A stretch of 64,000 nt of DNA from Panicum virgatum (lineage: Eukaryota > Streptophyta > Magnoliopsida > Poales > Poaceae), in NCBI RefSeq assembly GCF_016808335.1, contig NC_053139.1:40048464-40112463 (forward strand), in the 5' to 3' direction. The notes below the pieces were generated by a model. It searched no databases, was not told the DNA's origin, and saw only the letters and a program-made list of their open reading frames with translations. A program made the translations under genes and the position numbers. This document shows positions 1 to 12,379 of this stretch, in pieces. Numbering within the stretch: position 1 is the stretch's first letter; every line of letters starts with the position of its first letter.

Positions 1-430
1 TGCGACAAGCAATCCCATCTAGATCTTTCCATTCCATTTCAGACATGTATTAACCAATTTTAACAATTTTAGCTCATGTCACAGATTACAAGTCACACTA
101 GCATGAATGAGATAGCAAAGCACATCAATACATCCTATCATGCTAGTAGTCAAAACAGGGTGATCATGTTTTTTCAGATTTTCAAATCAAAATAGCTTAA
201 CTCAGATGATATGACATATACTGTGGAGCAAGCTATACATGACCAAGTCTACAAAACTACACTAGCAAGCACTCGAGGATCATAGCAGTGTATACAAGAA
301 TGCCAGTGCAGTGAAGCAATGCAAAATGCAAACATGTACAATGCATATGCACAATGCCACTACCAAACCTAGAAAATCAAGAAGAGAGCAAACAAAGACC
401 TACAAAGCTAACCAACCAAAACGTCAGCGA

Positions 431-3400
431 TCAAAAGGGGTAACAAACCCCAAGCTCCCCTCGCAAGCGAGCAAAGGTGTACTGCTCTAGTGGTTTGGTG
501 AGGATATCTGCGGTTTGCCTCTCTAAAGGGACATGGATCAGGTTTATGTGTCCTCTCTCATGGTTGTCTCGCAGGAAATGGAACCGGATGTCTATGTGTT
601 TGGTTCTGGAGTGTAGGACAGGGTTTTTTGCAATGCTAATAGCTGACATGTTGTCTACAAAGATGGGAACCCTACCGAAACTCAAGCCATAATCCTGCAA
701 GGTTTGTTTCATCCAAAAGATCTGGGAGCAGCAGCTAGCAGCGGCAACATACTCAGCCTCTGTGGAAGAAAGCGCTACGCTAGCCTGCTTGCGAGAGGAC
801 CAAGACACCAAAAATGTACCAAGAAACTGACAAGTGCCGGATGTCGACTTGCGATCCAACCGACACCCACCAAAATCGGCATCAGAAAAGCTCACAAGAA
901 CCAGAGAAGAATCCGCAGAATACCAAAGACCAAATTCAGGGGTGAATTTCAAATACCTGAAGATGCGTTTCACCACCTGCCTGTGGGAGGTGCGCGGAGA
1001 AGCCTGGTACCGCGCACAAAGGCCGACGCCGAACTGGATGTCCAGTCTCGTCACCGTCAGGTACAGGAGCGAGCCGATCATGCTCCTGTACTCCTTCTGG
1101 TCCACCGCCTCGCCGTCCAAGTCCTCATCAAGCGCCGTAGATGTACTGATCGGAGTCGGCTGAGGAGACAAGTCGCTCATGTCGAACTTCCGCAGCAGGA
1201 CTCTAGTATACTTGGCTTGATGGACAAAAGTGCCCTGAGGAGTTTGTTTGATCTGCAGCTCGAGGAAGAACTGCAACTCACCCATCAAGCTCATCTCGAA
1301 CTCCCTGGACATCTGCTCAGAAAACTTGGACACAAGAGCGTGAGAAGAGCCACCAAAGATAATATCATCCACGTAAATCTGAACTAAAAGGAAATCAGTG
1401 CCAGAGCGCATGAGGAACAAAGTTTTATCCACACATCCCATTTTGAAACCCTGAGCCAATAAAAAGGTTTTCAATCTATCGCACCAAGCTCTAGGTGCCT
1501 GTTTCAAACCGTAAAGAGCTTTCTGAAGTTTATAAACACGGTTTGGAAACTTGGGATTTTCGAAACCAGGGGGTTGTTTGACATAAACGTCTTCTTCAAT
1601 AAAACCATTTAAGAAGGCAGATTTGACATCCATTTGGAAAACCTTAAAACCCTTGGAAGCAGCAAATGTAAGAATGATCCGAATAGCTTCCAAATGAGCA
1701 ACTGGGGCAAAAGTTTCCTCAAAATCAATACCCTCTTTCTGGCAAAACCCCTAGGCAACAAGACGAGCCTTGTTTCTAACAACCAAGCCATCCTCACCCT
1801 GCTTGTTTTTGAAAACCCACTTCGTTCAGATGGGGTTACAAGCAGGTGGAGGCTCGACCAAAACCCAAACTTGGTTTCTTTCAAAATTTTCAAGTTCCTC
1901 ATGCATGGCATTGACCCAATTAGAATCAGAAAGAGCGTGTCCAATATCCTTGGGCTCAAAAGAGGCAACAAACGCTGAATGAGCAAAGCCAGCGATACTT
2001 GTTACCTTGGACCTGGTGACTCGCTCGTTGAGATCACCTAGCATCTGTTGAGATGGATGACGACGCGGAATGTGTCGCGGTGCCTCCCATGTCAAAGTCA
2101 CCTCCTCCTCAACCAAAGCTGGTGTCTCCTCAGGTGCAGCTGGTGAAGCCTGAGTCACCTCCTCGATCAGCCCCCAGGAAGTAGACGTAGTCGGGTCGGG
2201 GCCGTCGTCGTCGTCCAAGCTCGTGGCGGAGACAGCTGGGTCCACAGCACGCGTGGTAGCCTCAGCATCGCCCTCCGCAGCTTCTTCCTCCTCATCTTCA
2301 AAGATGGAGGTACCGAGCTCATCATCATCTGCAACCTCAAAGACGGAAGAATTGCACGGTGCAGTCTCGTCGAAAGTGACCTCACAAGTCTCTCTGACGA
2401 GGTTAGTATCAATAATCAGTACACGGTACGCCCGAGAGTGAGTGGCGTAACCGAGAAAAATACCGTCAGAGGAGCGAGACTCAAACTTATCAAGATTTCC
2501 TTCTTTAAGCACAAAACACCGGCAATCGAAAACTCTGAGATGGTCAACACGAGGCTGGCGTCCAAACCGCAACTCATAAAAAGTCTTGTGCATGAAAGCA
2601 CACAAGAAAATGCGGTTGGACACGTAACAAGCGGTGTTCACCGCCTCAGCCCAGTACTTACGAGGAGTCCTATGCTCATCAAGCATCGTCCTCGCCATCT
2701 CAACCAGCGTCCGATTCTTCCGCTCTACAACCCCATTCTGCTGTGGAGTGTAGGGAGAAGAATATTGGTGTTCGAGCCCTTGATCACTGCAAAAGGTGTC
2801 AAAATGAGTGTTTTTGAATTCTGTGCCATTGTCACTGCGGATCGCTCGCATGGCCTGGGGTAACTCGTTTCTCAACCTCAAGATCAAGTCTCGGACAAAC
2901 TCGAAAGACTCATCCTTGGTTCTCATGAAAAAGACCCAAGAATAGCGAGAAAAGTCGTCCACGACTACAAGAACGTACCACTTCCCACCAACAGACATCA
3001 CTCGAGAAGGACCGACAGTGTCCATGTGTAACAATTCTCCAGGGTGAGAGGTCATCACCTGAGTGACACGCGGATGAGAAGCGGCAACCATCTTCCCGTG
3101 GCGACACGGATGGCAAACAAGGTCCTTCTCAAACTTCAAATGGGGCAATCCTCGGATTAGGTCAAGTGAGCTAAGTCTAGACAACAGATCGAAGCTCAAA
3201 TGTCCAAGTCTCCTATGCCACTTGCACAGATCAGAAGAAGGACCAGCCATCAAGCAACAAGAAGGGCCAAGAGGAGTTCCAGAGAAGTCAGCAAAGAAAA
3301 CTCGATCACGAGGAACAATCCGGCAAACCAAATCTCCTCTGGAATCCAAAACACGAGAACATCCCTCCTTGAAGCGAACCTCAAACCCCTCATCGAGAAG

Positions 3401-3706
3401 TTGCGAAACAGAGAGCAAATTGAACCCAAGGTTCGAAACCAAAGCAACTTCCCTCAAGGTAAAGCGATCAGAAACACGCACAGCGCCAAGTTCACGTACC
3501 TTTCCTCTTCCATTGTCCCCGAACACAATGTATTCCTTTGAGCGCGTCGGGGTGAGGCTGGAGAACCATTTTTCATTCCCGGTCATATGGCGTGCACACC
3601 CGGAATCCATGATCCACCTGTTCTCCAAGCCTCCAACCTGCACATCAGTAGTGAGACAAATGGTGAGCAAATGTCTCAACACTGGGGTTAGCAAAGTGAG
3701 AAGCAA
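431..3706 (-). pseudogene. pol: copia pol: protease, integrase, RT, RNase H, with two in-frame stops
   Basis: One reading frame runs through the whole region, interrupted by TGA at 1826-1828 and TAG at 1751-1753, both near the start of the RT domain. Visible parts in order are: the aspartic protease signature DSGCARHMT near residue 34; the GAG-pre-integrase zinc region (WHRRLGHL ... CHPC); the integrase core with acidic residues in HMDTVG, SDNGTEF and NGVVERKN; the RT with YVDD; and the RNase H blocks DADFGG, STEAEY and DNMSAI, ending at 431. This is the enzyme set for making and inserting element cDNA. The two stops prevent a full polyprotein. The upstream gag frame ends at 3645 in a different frame, so a frameshift also lies between about 3645 and 3706. 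Confidence 0.9.
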
Positions 3707-5555
3707 ACCAGTGTCGAGCCATTTGCTCTACAGAAGGGTTAGCAAGATCAAAAGCGTGTCCCCTATTCCGTCTACCGCGTGACTGACAAGCACCACCGCG
3801 AGGAAAGTGTGGAGCCTCGACACCTCCTCCAAAGCCTCGGTCACGTGGTCCATAGCCGTACTGAAAACGACCAGGAGCACGACCAGTAAAGCGACCACCC
3901 GCTGGAGCACGGTAAGCACCACCGTCTCCCTGACCTCCACCAACACGACGCGCCCTAGTAACTAGCCTATCACCGCACCGAGATGGACCATGCACCCGAG
4001 CAGAGTACATGTCCGTGTTTCGTCTCTCCTGCTCACGCCTCACAGGTCGCTACCTCCTGAAGCAAAACTCCTCCAGGTGACCTTCCCTGTCACAGAACTC
4101 GCAGTGGTACCTCGCCTCATGCTTGGGAGGTGGAGGCCTAACCTGCGGACGGAGAGGAGCAGCCCTCTTCTTCTGGGCAACCTGAGCTGTGGCAGCAGGG
4201 AGCGTGTCTAGGGGGTTCCTCAGCTCATTGGGCTTGGGAACCCAAACCTGCTTCTGCGGAGGTGTTTTGGGTTGCTCTTTAAGCACACCATCCGCGGGGT
4301 CAACAAGCGAAGGCTGCGTGCTCGTGCTGGCACTGTGTAGAGCAGCCTTGCCGATCTTACCATACAACCTGTCAAAGTCTGACTTCGTGTAGGTGTAACC
4401 GATCCCAAACCCATCACCACGCTTGAACTTCTTGATCATCATGCCCAACTGCGGCTCACTGCTAAAAACCCAACTCAGAATCGCCCTAAGATAGGTATTC
4501 TCATTCTCCAAGTTGGCTTTCTCTACCGCAAGACTATCAAGATCAGAAATCAAACCAGGGCAAACAGAGCAGTCAATAGGTGGGCTAGACTCCATGACCT
4601 TAGATTTCCCTAAATACTTCACTAAGGCATTCTTCTCATCTAGCTCCGACCTAAGCGCGGGGCAAAGCTTGCAAGCGCCAAGCAAAACTGGCCTAGACTT
4701 CATCTCCTCTAGTTCGCACACAACAGTAGCAAACTTAGACTGTAAAGAAGCTAGATCAGACTTGAAGATAGGACACTCATCACATTCAAGCACATCACTA
4801 ACAATGGGAGCGTCCTTGACAAGTTCAAGCTCATGCTTGGCCTTGGCTAGCTCGTGAGACACGTCAGAAAGCGAAGTCTTAGCAACATCTAAGCTCGCGA
4901 CGTTCTCATCATGCTTGGTACGGAGAGCAACAAAATCATTCATGTGAGATATGCAGCCAGCGCACTCATCCTCACTAGATTTCTCCCTAGCACAAGCCAG
5001 CTCAGCCCTAAGCTTTCTACGCTCTCTAGCTGCTTCCTTAAGCAGCTTCTTCTGGTTGTCGAGAGCGGCATACAACTCCCTAACCTCAGCATCAAGCATA
5101 TCGATTGTGGAGTTTACCTCTAAATCGCTCTCGGATCCAGGAGAAGAGCCGGAGTGCGTCGGTGTAGCATGTCCACCTGAAGACGCACGAGCACCGTCGG
5201 CTTCGCCCGCCATGGTGCAGAAGCCCTTGCGCCGACCAGCCGCCAAGCACAGGCCGATGAAGCCGGTGGCGTCCTTCTCCCGCTTCTTCTTCTTCTTGTC
5301 GTCGTCGGAGGTCGGGGAAGAAGAGCGGTCGGTGTCGGAGCTCTTGTCGAGGTCGCTGAGCTGCGCCAGGAAGGCCTTCTCCCGCTTCTTGGCCTTGTAC
5401 TGGAAGCGCTTCTTGAGCGACTCCTTGTCGAAGCGTCCTCCCCGGTCACGACTGCGGTGCTTGTGGCGCCGACGCTCCTTGTTGGAGCCTCCCTTGTCGT
5501 GGTCACGGTGGCGGTAGTTGTCGAAGGAGTTGTTCTGGCCACCGCCGGACTTCTT
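3645..5555 (-). pseudogene. gag: copia gag C-terminal extension: coiled coil plus second zinc knuckle
   Basis: This is the frame that continues gag after the 1-nt insertion at 5556-5560. It first codes a highly charged Lys/Arg/Asp stretch, then about 200 residues of coiled coil with repeated C-x2-C pairs. A second CCHC-type knuckle (CEFCDREGHLEEFC) follows just before a nonsense TAG at 4050-4052. Beyond the stop the same frame runs on as a Gly/Arg-rich tail to 3645. Extensions of this kind occur in SIRE-type elements; the likely role is particle assembly and RNA binding, which I infer from composition only. ATG codons inside (for example at 5246) are probably not real starts. Confidence 0.75.
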
Positions 5556-6429
5556 GGGGGCAATCGGCGATGAAGTGGTTCAGGTCGCCGCAGTTGAAGC
5601 ACCCGGGGTTCTTCTTCCTCTGCCTGTTGTGGTAGACACGCTGGAACTTGCTGATGAGGAGGCACAAGTCATCGTCGCCCAGCGTCTCTAGCTGCTCATC
5701 TAAAACAGAAGGCAAAGAGGCAAGAGAAAAGCCAAGAGTGGAGTTAGCGTTAGAGCTCGTTCCACCTGGGCCAGTCACAAGAGCGATGCTCTTGGAAGGA
5801 GGGGCACCATTGAGCTTGGCTCGTGTCTGGTTATCCACCTTCGTGGCCTTGAGCTTGCTGAAAAGCTCATTCACGGTCAGAGTCTCATAGCTTGCAGACT
5901 CAACGATCGTGTTCACCTTGAGATCCCACACAGAGCAGTCAATCGCGTAAAGCAGCTTAAGGGCCTTCTCATGCTCTGTGTACTCAAGGGCGTCTGCAGA
6001 TCTGTTCGCATTGACCTTGTTCACAATCGATTGAAACCGACTGAACATATCGCCAATGCTCTCACCCGGCTCCTGTGTGAAATTCTCGTATTCACGCCGG
6101 TGAGTCTCGAACAGTCTGGTCTTCACCTGAGGTGTCCCCTCGTGGTAGTTCTCAAGGCACGTCCAAACCTTGTGGGCTTCCTGGAAACCCTGGACGCGTG
6201 AGAACTCCGCACGAGAGACGCCAGCGAATAAGGCATTGACGGCCTTGGCATTAGCCTCGTGCTGGGTCACCTGAAGAGGTGTGGTCCGAACTTCAAGCAC
6301 CACGTAAAGCTGGTTCTGGGTAATCTTCCAAACCTCGGCTCCCATGCTTTGCAAGAAGGCTCGCATGCGAACCTTCCAATAAGCATAGTCCTCGCCGGAA
6401 AACACGGGGATCTTACCCAGACTCGCCAT
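5503..6429 (-). pseudogene. gag: copia gag N-terminal part (UBN2-type capsid domain and zinc knuckle), frameshifted
   Basis: The start at 6429 lies just inside the primer-binding site and begins MASLGKIPVFSGEDYAYWK, typical of plant copia Gag. The first 250 residues are the UBN2/RVT capsid-like region, and a CCHC knuckle sits at about residues 277-290 (CFNCGDLNHFIADC). Immediately after it a run of five G on the plus strand (5556-5560), where the frame expects four, shifts translation, and the frame ends 20 residues later at 5503. The conserved continuation is found in the next frame. The protein would package the element RNA; this copy could supply only the truncated N-terminal part. Confidence 0.85.
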
Positions 6430-6480
6430 GGTCCCCAGGTGGTTTTCGAACCGGTTAAGGTATTGAAAACCTCAACCGAG

Positions 6481-6491
6481 CTCTGATACCA
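6481..6491 (-). other. primer-binding site of the copia element
   Basis: Read on the minus strand this is TGGTATCAGAG, complementary to the 3' end of initiator methionine tRNA, the usual minus-strand DNA primer for plant copia elements. It sits 2 nt inside the LTR boundary at 6494. Confidence 0.85.
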
Positions 6492-6714
6492 ATTGAGGGA
6501 CCAAAAGGGCGACCAGAGGGGGGGGTGAATGGGAGCCGATTTAAAATTCTTGCACTTGAAAGCTCGGTGTACGATTTCAAGTTCGCACCCAACCCTCAAG
6601 TCCTAGGTGTAGTGTAGAGTAGCTATAGAGGAGCTACACTAACACAAAACAACCCTAGGAACGAACGTTAGCAAGCGCGGAAGCTAACACGAGAAACCAG
6701 CACAAAATCAACGC

Positions 6715-7216
6715 AAGGTATATACACCGGTTGAACCGACGTACACAGATGCACGTTGTCGGTTTAACCGGTGTACAAAGCCTTCAGCAATGAAAACCGA
6801 GCGCCGGTTGAACCGACGTGGCAGTTTAAACGGCATCGGTTTAACCGACGGTGCTACGCCGGATGAACCGATAAAATCCAAAATGAGCGCCGGTTCAGTT
6901 GTCCAGAGGAGCTTCAAAAAGTACTTGGACTGCACCGGTTGATCCGATGCCAGAAGAACCAAAGCGTCGGTTCAATTGACCAGAGGCACTGCAAACCAAA
7001 AGGCACTGAGCGCCGGTTGAACCGACATCGAGGAAAGTGCATACACCGGTCAAATGACCAAAAGTGCAAATCCTAACTGCAACACCGGATGAACCGATGA
7101 TAGTATAGGCCAAAACACCGGTGTATCTCAAGAACAGCAGAAAACCCTAACGCAGGAAAACCCTACTCACCGGTTGAACCGACGCCAAAGAGCACAAGCG
7201 TCGGTTTAACCGGTGA
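6715..7216. repeat. array of near-palindromic CCGGTTGAACCG motifs in the LTR
   Basis: About a dozen dispersed copies of CACCGGTTGAACCGACG, its inverse form TCGGTTTAACCGGTG, and decayed versions (CCGGATGAACCGA, CCGGTTCAGTTG) fall within 500 bp. Each core is nearly self-complementary, and both orientations occur. By position the array lies downstream of the putative TATA, so it would be in the RNA leader. The function is unknown. Confidence 0.8.
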
Positions 7217-7819
7217 TAAGGAAAATTCTGCGCAGAGATGTTTTTCAGCCCGCGAATCTCGAAGAACTCGACGGTCGACGAACCAAATCTCGTCCAAAGT
7301 TTCTCAAACTTGGTATACACGATCACAAAGGACTTGTGAACATGTCTACCAAAGGAATCGTCGATCTACTCCATGGTTCGAGAGAAATTAAAGAATTTCG
7401 AAGCAAAATCGGGGTTTTCTCAAGAACACAAAAACTTCGATCTGAGTTGACTCGTGATTCCGGGGGATTTGGCACTAGCCTAGATGGATTGGAACAATGT
7501 CAAAGAGTCACTCAACCTCCAAGAAACACGCCATCATCATGTGTGCAAGGATTGACAAGGGAAAATCGAAATCCACTCAAACGGAGCACAAGATGATCGA
7601 AAACGAAATCGATTCGAAACCCCGGAGGGCACAAGGAGGTTAAGGCCTCCTTTCCCACTTAATCTCAGTACAAAATACTCAAGAATACATACCTCCAATC
7701 CTTAGAGGGAAGAGGGAGGAACAAGAGAGGGAGAGAGAGGGAAGAGCCTGGCGCCAGAAGCTGCTGCTGCGTTAGTGTGCTGTGTGCTAGCGCTGAGGGT
7801 GAGGGAGAGAGGGGAGAGG

Positions 7820-7826
7820 TATTTAT
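7820..7826 (-). promoter_or_regulatory. putative LTR TATA box
   Basis: The minus-strand sequence is ATAAATA within CACCATAAATACC, upstream of a purine-rich leader. It is the only convincing TATA-like site in the LTR. Confidence 0.4.
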
Positions 7827-8458
7827 GGTGGCCACGCAAGGTCCAAAATACCCCTAGACTAAGACTAGTGTCTAAAATGCCCGTAGGGGCTGAACCGGAA
7901 ATATTTACACGATCCCATCCGACGGCGGAGTTTCTTTCTTCAACTCGAAGCCTTCTCCGCGATGCCGCCATATCGGTGAAGATCCGGTTCGCGGTTTTGG
8001 GGGGTCCACGAAACCCGGGTAGGTGGCCGGTTTTGAGAAAACCGCCAAAACCTCACGCGCGGGAAGATTCCCGCCTCCACGCCGTGGCCCTAGACGCCGT
8101 TCCCGCCTCGGCCTTCTGACGGCCCTAGACGCCGCCCGACGCCCGTCACCTCCTCACCCGCAGCGAGGTCCTAGACGCCGTCGACGCCCGTCGCCTCCGT
8201 CAGTCCCGAGACCGACGCCCGTGCCTCCACGACTCGGCGTCTTCGACCGCCGTCCGCCTCCTTGGTTTTGTGGCGCAAACCAAGAAACCCGCCTTCCGTC
8301 GCCGCTTGCGCCTTCGATCCAGGAGTGGACGCCCCAGCTGCCGCCCGGCCCGAGCTCCTCCACGGCAACTCTCCGTCAACACTCGACGCCCGTGTACCTG
8401 CAATCCAAAGACCAAACAAGCGATCACACCGCACGGTTGACAATTCACTCATCACAGG

Positions 8459-11333
8459 CAGTATAGAGTACTCACATTTCTCACCAAATATACACATATA
8501 AATGTTCAGAACTCTGAATGCTTCCAAAGTGTGACTAATATTTTCTGTTTTAATCCTATGTTGATCAGTCTGACAGGATTGAAGCGAACTTTGACACACC
8601 ATTCATATCGTAGGCACAATTAGTGCCTAGGGAGAAGTAGTGAATGCATTGATGTTGCCCAATTGGAAACTGCATCCACACACGATTAAGTAATGTAATG
8701 TCACCATCGTATAGGAACATCATCTGTACTTGTTGACAATTACAGGGATTTAACCGTTTCTGGATTTGCATGTTGACATTTTCAACATGTGTAAAGAAAG
8801 TAGACAGATGCATGGCTCTCGGAAGCTTCCTACAGAATCGAGGTACGAGTTTTGGTATTTTCCTCCCATAAGCAGTCCGTTTCAATTTAAATAAAACACC
8901 CTTGTCAATTGTCCCTTTCATGGATATACTGATGATTTATGCAACAGAATGACGGATTAAATAAACCATCTGTAGTTAGGGAAGTTCAATCATAAAGCTC
9001 ATCTATCGCAATGATGATTTCCTTCTCAAATGTTGATTGCTAATTAAGTCCAACAACGTGGAATTCACCGGTGATGTTAGGAGGGTACCTAAGCTTTGAT
9101 ACTTGTTGCACAACAAACAGCGCAGCATGCCAGCCCACGGGTGAGTACTCCCTCCTACTTATGACTTATGAGCTGTACTCTTACCAGAACGAATAATATG
9201 GGATTGTCCCAACTCTAGGAAACTGTGATACGGTAAACGCTGTATGAATTAAGCTAGTAAGTGAGCTAATAAGATGTGTAATTTGAAGTGACGTCAGAGG
9301 CCGCCTACTTGGGAGTTAGGCATGTGTCCTCTTCAAAGTGTGGGTAAATGATGTTAATATGGACCACCTCAACTGTTGATTTTGTCATTAACATCTTTAG
9401 CTGGATATAGGAGGTAAAGTCATCTCTACTGGCATATACAAACTAAGTGCAATGTGTCATCAGTCGACGTATTTTTTTATCATTGGTTAAAAGTTCAACT
9501 GCTTATCAGACTCTAGCTAAAAGGTGCTCTTACCTGTTAAGGATATGAATTTTTTTTTCGGTTTATAAAGTCACGAATCACCCTGGCAAATGCATTTTTT
9601 GTGTAAAGATAGTTTTCTCAGGATTCATGGACGTTGCTACTGAATTATTGTCATGATAATGTAATTCAATCAGACAGGAAGAACGTTGGACAAATATCTT
9701 AAGTCTTAACTGAAGATACTGAGCTAACATAGGGACTTCTGAAGCACTAAGTATATGGCATCATCTCCAACCCTCTGATAAGAGATCCTATTATCACAGT
9801 TCTTTGTATAGTGGATTTCTACGAAATTCAGGTGTTTACGCTATGCCTTTGCAAATTGTACTTGGTATGGTCAGTTCTATGTTCTTATCACTGCATTGAT
9901 GCTTTATATTTGTATTTTGATACTCTTTTCATTCTGCATGATAAACAATTGGTAAACTGCACATCTAGTGTAGGTATATGAGTACAATTAAATTCTCCTA
10001 AGATATGATCACTTTATGGTTTTTAATTTCTTATTGAGAAAGTAGACGTGGTATGTATATGTGCTCATGCATATGTGGGGATTATGGGTTAATGTAAATG
10101 CTATGTCTGGTTGTAAACTTCCAGAATCTATTCTCTCTCCTTTCAGCTAAAAGTCTGTTACATTCGTAAAGAAAAAAAAATCATGAAAGAACAATCACAA
10201 TGATAACAGATATAAACCACTACCGTAGCTATAATTAATCTTTGCTATTTTTCTTTGAAGTGTACCCGTTCACTTTATATGTCGATCACCTTTACAATGT
10301 CTGCTGAGTCAGAATAGGTAGGACAACAGGACGTGTATTAAACCATTAAGATGCGAATTAACAACTTCAACCAGTACAAGCTTTAGCTATAGAGAGGAAA
10401 GCTCTATGTTCCTCACAGCACTGAATTAGTGTGAAATTCCTTAATAATTGTGACTTTGTGGGTTAAAACCCATGTCAGCTAGATATCTTAAAACAAGGCT
10501 ATGTTAAATTATCCAGCTGCTCAAAAGCAGAAACTTCTAGTCCTGTTTTTTTTTTAAAAAAATACATTTGGGTAATAGACGCTATGGGTTTACTGCATAT
10601 TGACTCCAGAGATTAGTGATCTAAAGACACCCAATAGGCAATGAGTAACCAATCAGGGCTTTGGATGGCTTCAGTTTTGTAAGTTGGGTGTGTTCATGCT
10701 GCATGGTGCGTACTACTCCCCACACGCAAGTTTGCCTTGTGATCACGTAGATGTAAACAATCATATGATCTTGAAAGCTTATCTTATTGATAGCAGAGAT
10801 GGACATATGCTTGCGTATGCTCCACCCACCTTCTCTTTTCATGATTTCTGTTAAATAGAAGCATCTCAATGTTCCCTTTTACTTCGTGGGTGAAACTGAA
10901 ACACCATTTTTTTTCACATAGATGCAAAGATAAGTTTGGGAGAAAGCAACAATCTTCCGGCCATACTTCTACATCAGTCTCCTAACCCACAAGTAGCAAG
11001 CAATGTTCCGCAGCAAGTCAAAGTAAACCACCAAATGCTTCAGAAAATTAACTGATCTTTGGAGCATCACTAGCTAAGTGATTCGTGTTCACACACATAT
11101 CACACACATGTCACGGTTATCAGAGACAAGCTCAAGCTTTATACCTATTGCATGATAGTTAATTACATGGTAATGATTTAGGATAGACTGGATTAAGTTC
11201 GATGCCTATCAGGCCATCTGAATCATACATAATGCAACTTGCAACCACTTACGTAGATATCACCATCACAGTTAATTAAATGGCTTGATAGGCATATACC
11301 GTCAGCACTCAGCACTACTTACTAGCTAGGGCT
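8459..11333. other. AT-rich intergenic stretch, no gene recognised
   Basis: I see no conserved protein here. A 118-codon minus-strand frame at 8565-8921 resembles nothing I know and has no codon pattern to support it. Short T and A runs (about 10540-10565) and ordinary intergenic sequence fill the rest; part of the right end is probably the 3' UTR of the NAC-like gene. Confidence 0.5.
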
Positions 11334-12113
11334 CTAATTATTTGGCAGACTCACTTCATCATAGTCATCTAGCGACAAAAACACCTCATCTAAGCATGAA
11401 AGCTCCGTGCCCTCGTCATGGAAGCTCACTTGCGAACCGCAACTCGACTCGAACACTCTGCATATCACCCAGTTGTTGGACTCCTGCAAGATTAGAGTGA
11501 TTTTATACCCTAGTCAGTTGCTACATGTATAAGCTGCTGACTGCTGTGAAGCAAACAGGATGTGCTATATCACTCACCGTGCTTGAGTGAACTCTCTTCC
11601 TTTGGGATTTCCTACTGGAACTTGAGCTGCTTGAGGTGCTGCCACCGCTGACATTATATCCTCCATCTTGAAGGTGGTACTCATTCATGATCCAGTTAGT
11701 TTTGAAACCCTTGGGAGGTTCGCCGGTGCAGAAGATGAGCGTCTTCTTCAGGCCAACAATACAGCCACTGCTTGTCACTGTTTCATCAGCACCAATAGGG
11801 TTCCAGTACCCATTCGGTGCGATCCTGGTTTGTGCTGCATGGCTGAAGAAATACCACTGGTTTCCAGCTTGCAGCGCGGTGCCTTGGAGGATTAATTGTT
11901 ATAAGTACACGATGTTTACCATGAAAGTAGAGAAGTGGATGAGAATGCAAACCATTCAGTTCCCACGGGCTGTAGTGTTGCAGAAGAACCGTTGGGATGA
12001 TGTCAGGGCGGCATGGGAGGTTGGCCGCTTTTGCGACGGAGGAAATGGACGACAAGATCTTCATCTGAGGGGAAGAAGTGGAAGCCTGGAGGTAGGTTAG
12101 TAGCTCCTCCCAT
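11334..12113 (-). pseudogene. NAC104: NAC104/XND1-like NAC transcription factor gene, 1-nt frameshift in exon 1
   Basis: Three exons on the minus strand: 12113-11953, 11882-11578 and 11483-11334, all with GT-AG borders. Exon 1 starts MGGATNLPPGFHFFPSDEDL (NAC subdomain A). Exon 2 carries GNQWYFFSHA, NGYWNPIG and the KTNWIMNEYHL block, then a Ser-rich and basic stretch. Exon 3 has NNWVICRVFE and ends in the XND1-type tail ELSCLDEVFLSLDDYDE. XND1/NAC104 proteins are short NACs that restrain xylem vessel differentiation and programmed cell death, so that is the expected role. Exon lengths sum to 616, one over a multiple of three. The extra base lies in a run of four T (plus strand, 12029-12032) after HFLRRK, and the shifted frame stops within about 10 codons. 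This is either a real knockout or a homopolymer error; everything else is intact (204 codons expected). Confidence 0.85.
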
Positions 12114-12236
12114 GCTAGCAGTGCAACTCCGCTGTAGTTTATGCGAGCCGGGGCGGTGAAGAGGCGGTTGAAAGGGGATGAGAATATGAGATGAATGTGT
12201 AGTAGTTCATGCTAGTCATGGTGACGGGGGTGGTAG

Positions 12237-12243
12237 TCTTATA
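12237..12243 (-). promoter_or_regulatory. putative TATA box of the NAC104-like gene
   Basis: The minus-strand sequence is CCTATAAGAC, about 125 nt upstream of the exon 1 ATG and the only TATA-like site in a suitable place. Confidence 0.4.
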
Positions 12244-12379
12244 GGAAGCATATGGGTGTGGGCTAGCTCGGTGAAGAGAGGGAGAGACGTGCAAGTCAAG
12301 GAGTGCTGAGAGGATTTTTGAGGCGGCTGCAGCTAACACAAGGAAAGAAACGCCCGGTACACCTTTCTCCCCGTCCTTT

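Larger units (their letters stand above)
1..8458 (-). mobile_element. Ty1/copia LTR retrotransposon (SIRE/Maximus-like), 3' end outside window
   Basis: On the minus strand the order is LTR, primer-binding site, gag with a long coiled-coil extension, protease, integrase, reverse transcriptase and RNase H. Integrase before RT is the Ty1/copia order, and the long gag with two zinc knuckles is what I know from SIRE/Maximus-type plant elements. Bases 1-430 are non-coding 3' sequence after the RNase H stop; the 3' LTR must lie left of the window. The copy is dead: gag has a 1-nt insertion and a nonsense codon, gag and pol are in different frames, and the RT region has two in-frame stops. The outer end of the 5' LTR near 8458 is a guess from where low-copy DNA resumes. 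Confidence 0.85.
6494..8458 (-). repeat. 5' LTR of the copia element
   Basis: The inner boundary is clear: on the plus strand the LTR starts TGAGGGACC two bases after the primer-binding site, the complement of the canonical CA end. The outer boundary is uncertain because the partner LTR is outside the window. GC-rich sequence (7950-8400) and a minus-strand TATA-like box at 7820-7826 suggest a U3 of about 600 bp and a long R-U5. Small open frames inside are not credible genes. Confidence 0.65.

Noticed and set aside
834..1387. Plus-strand frames inside the copia pol region
   Set aside because: Antisense shadows of RT/RNase H.
8565..8921. 118-codon minus-strand open frame as a gene
   Set aside because: No recognisable family, no promoter or splice context, AT-rich surroundings.
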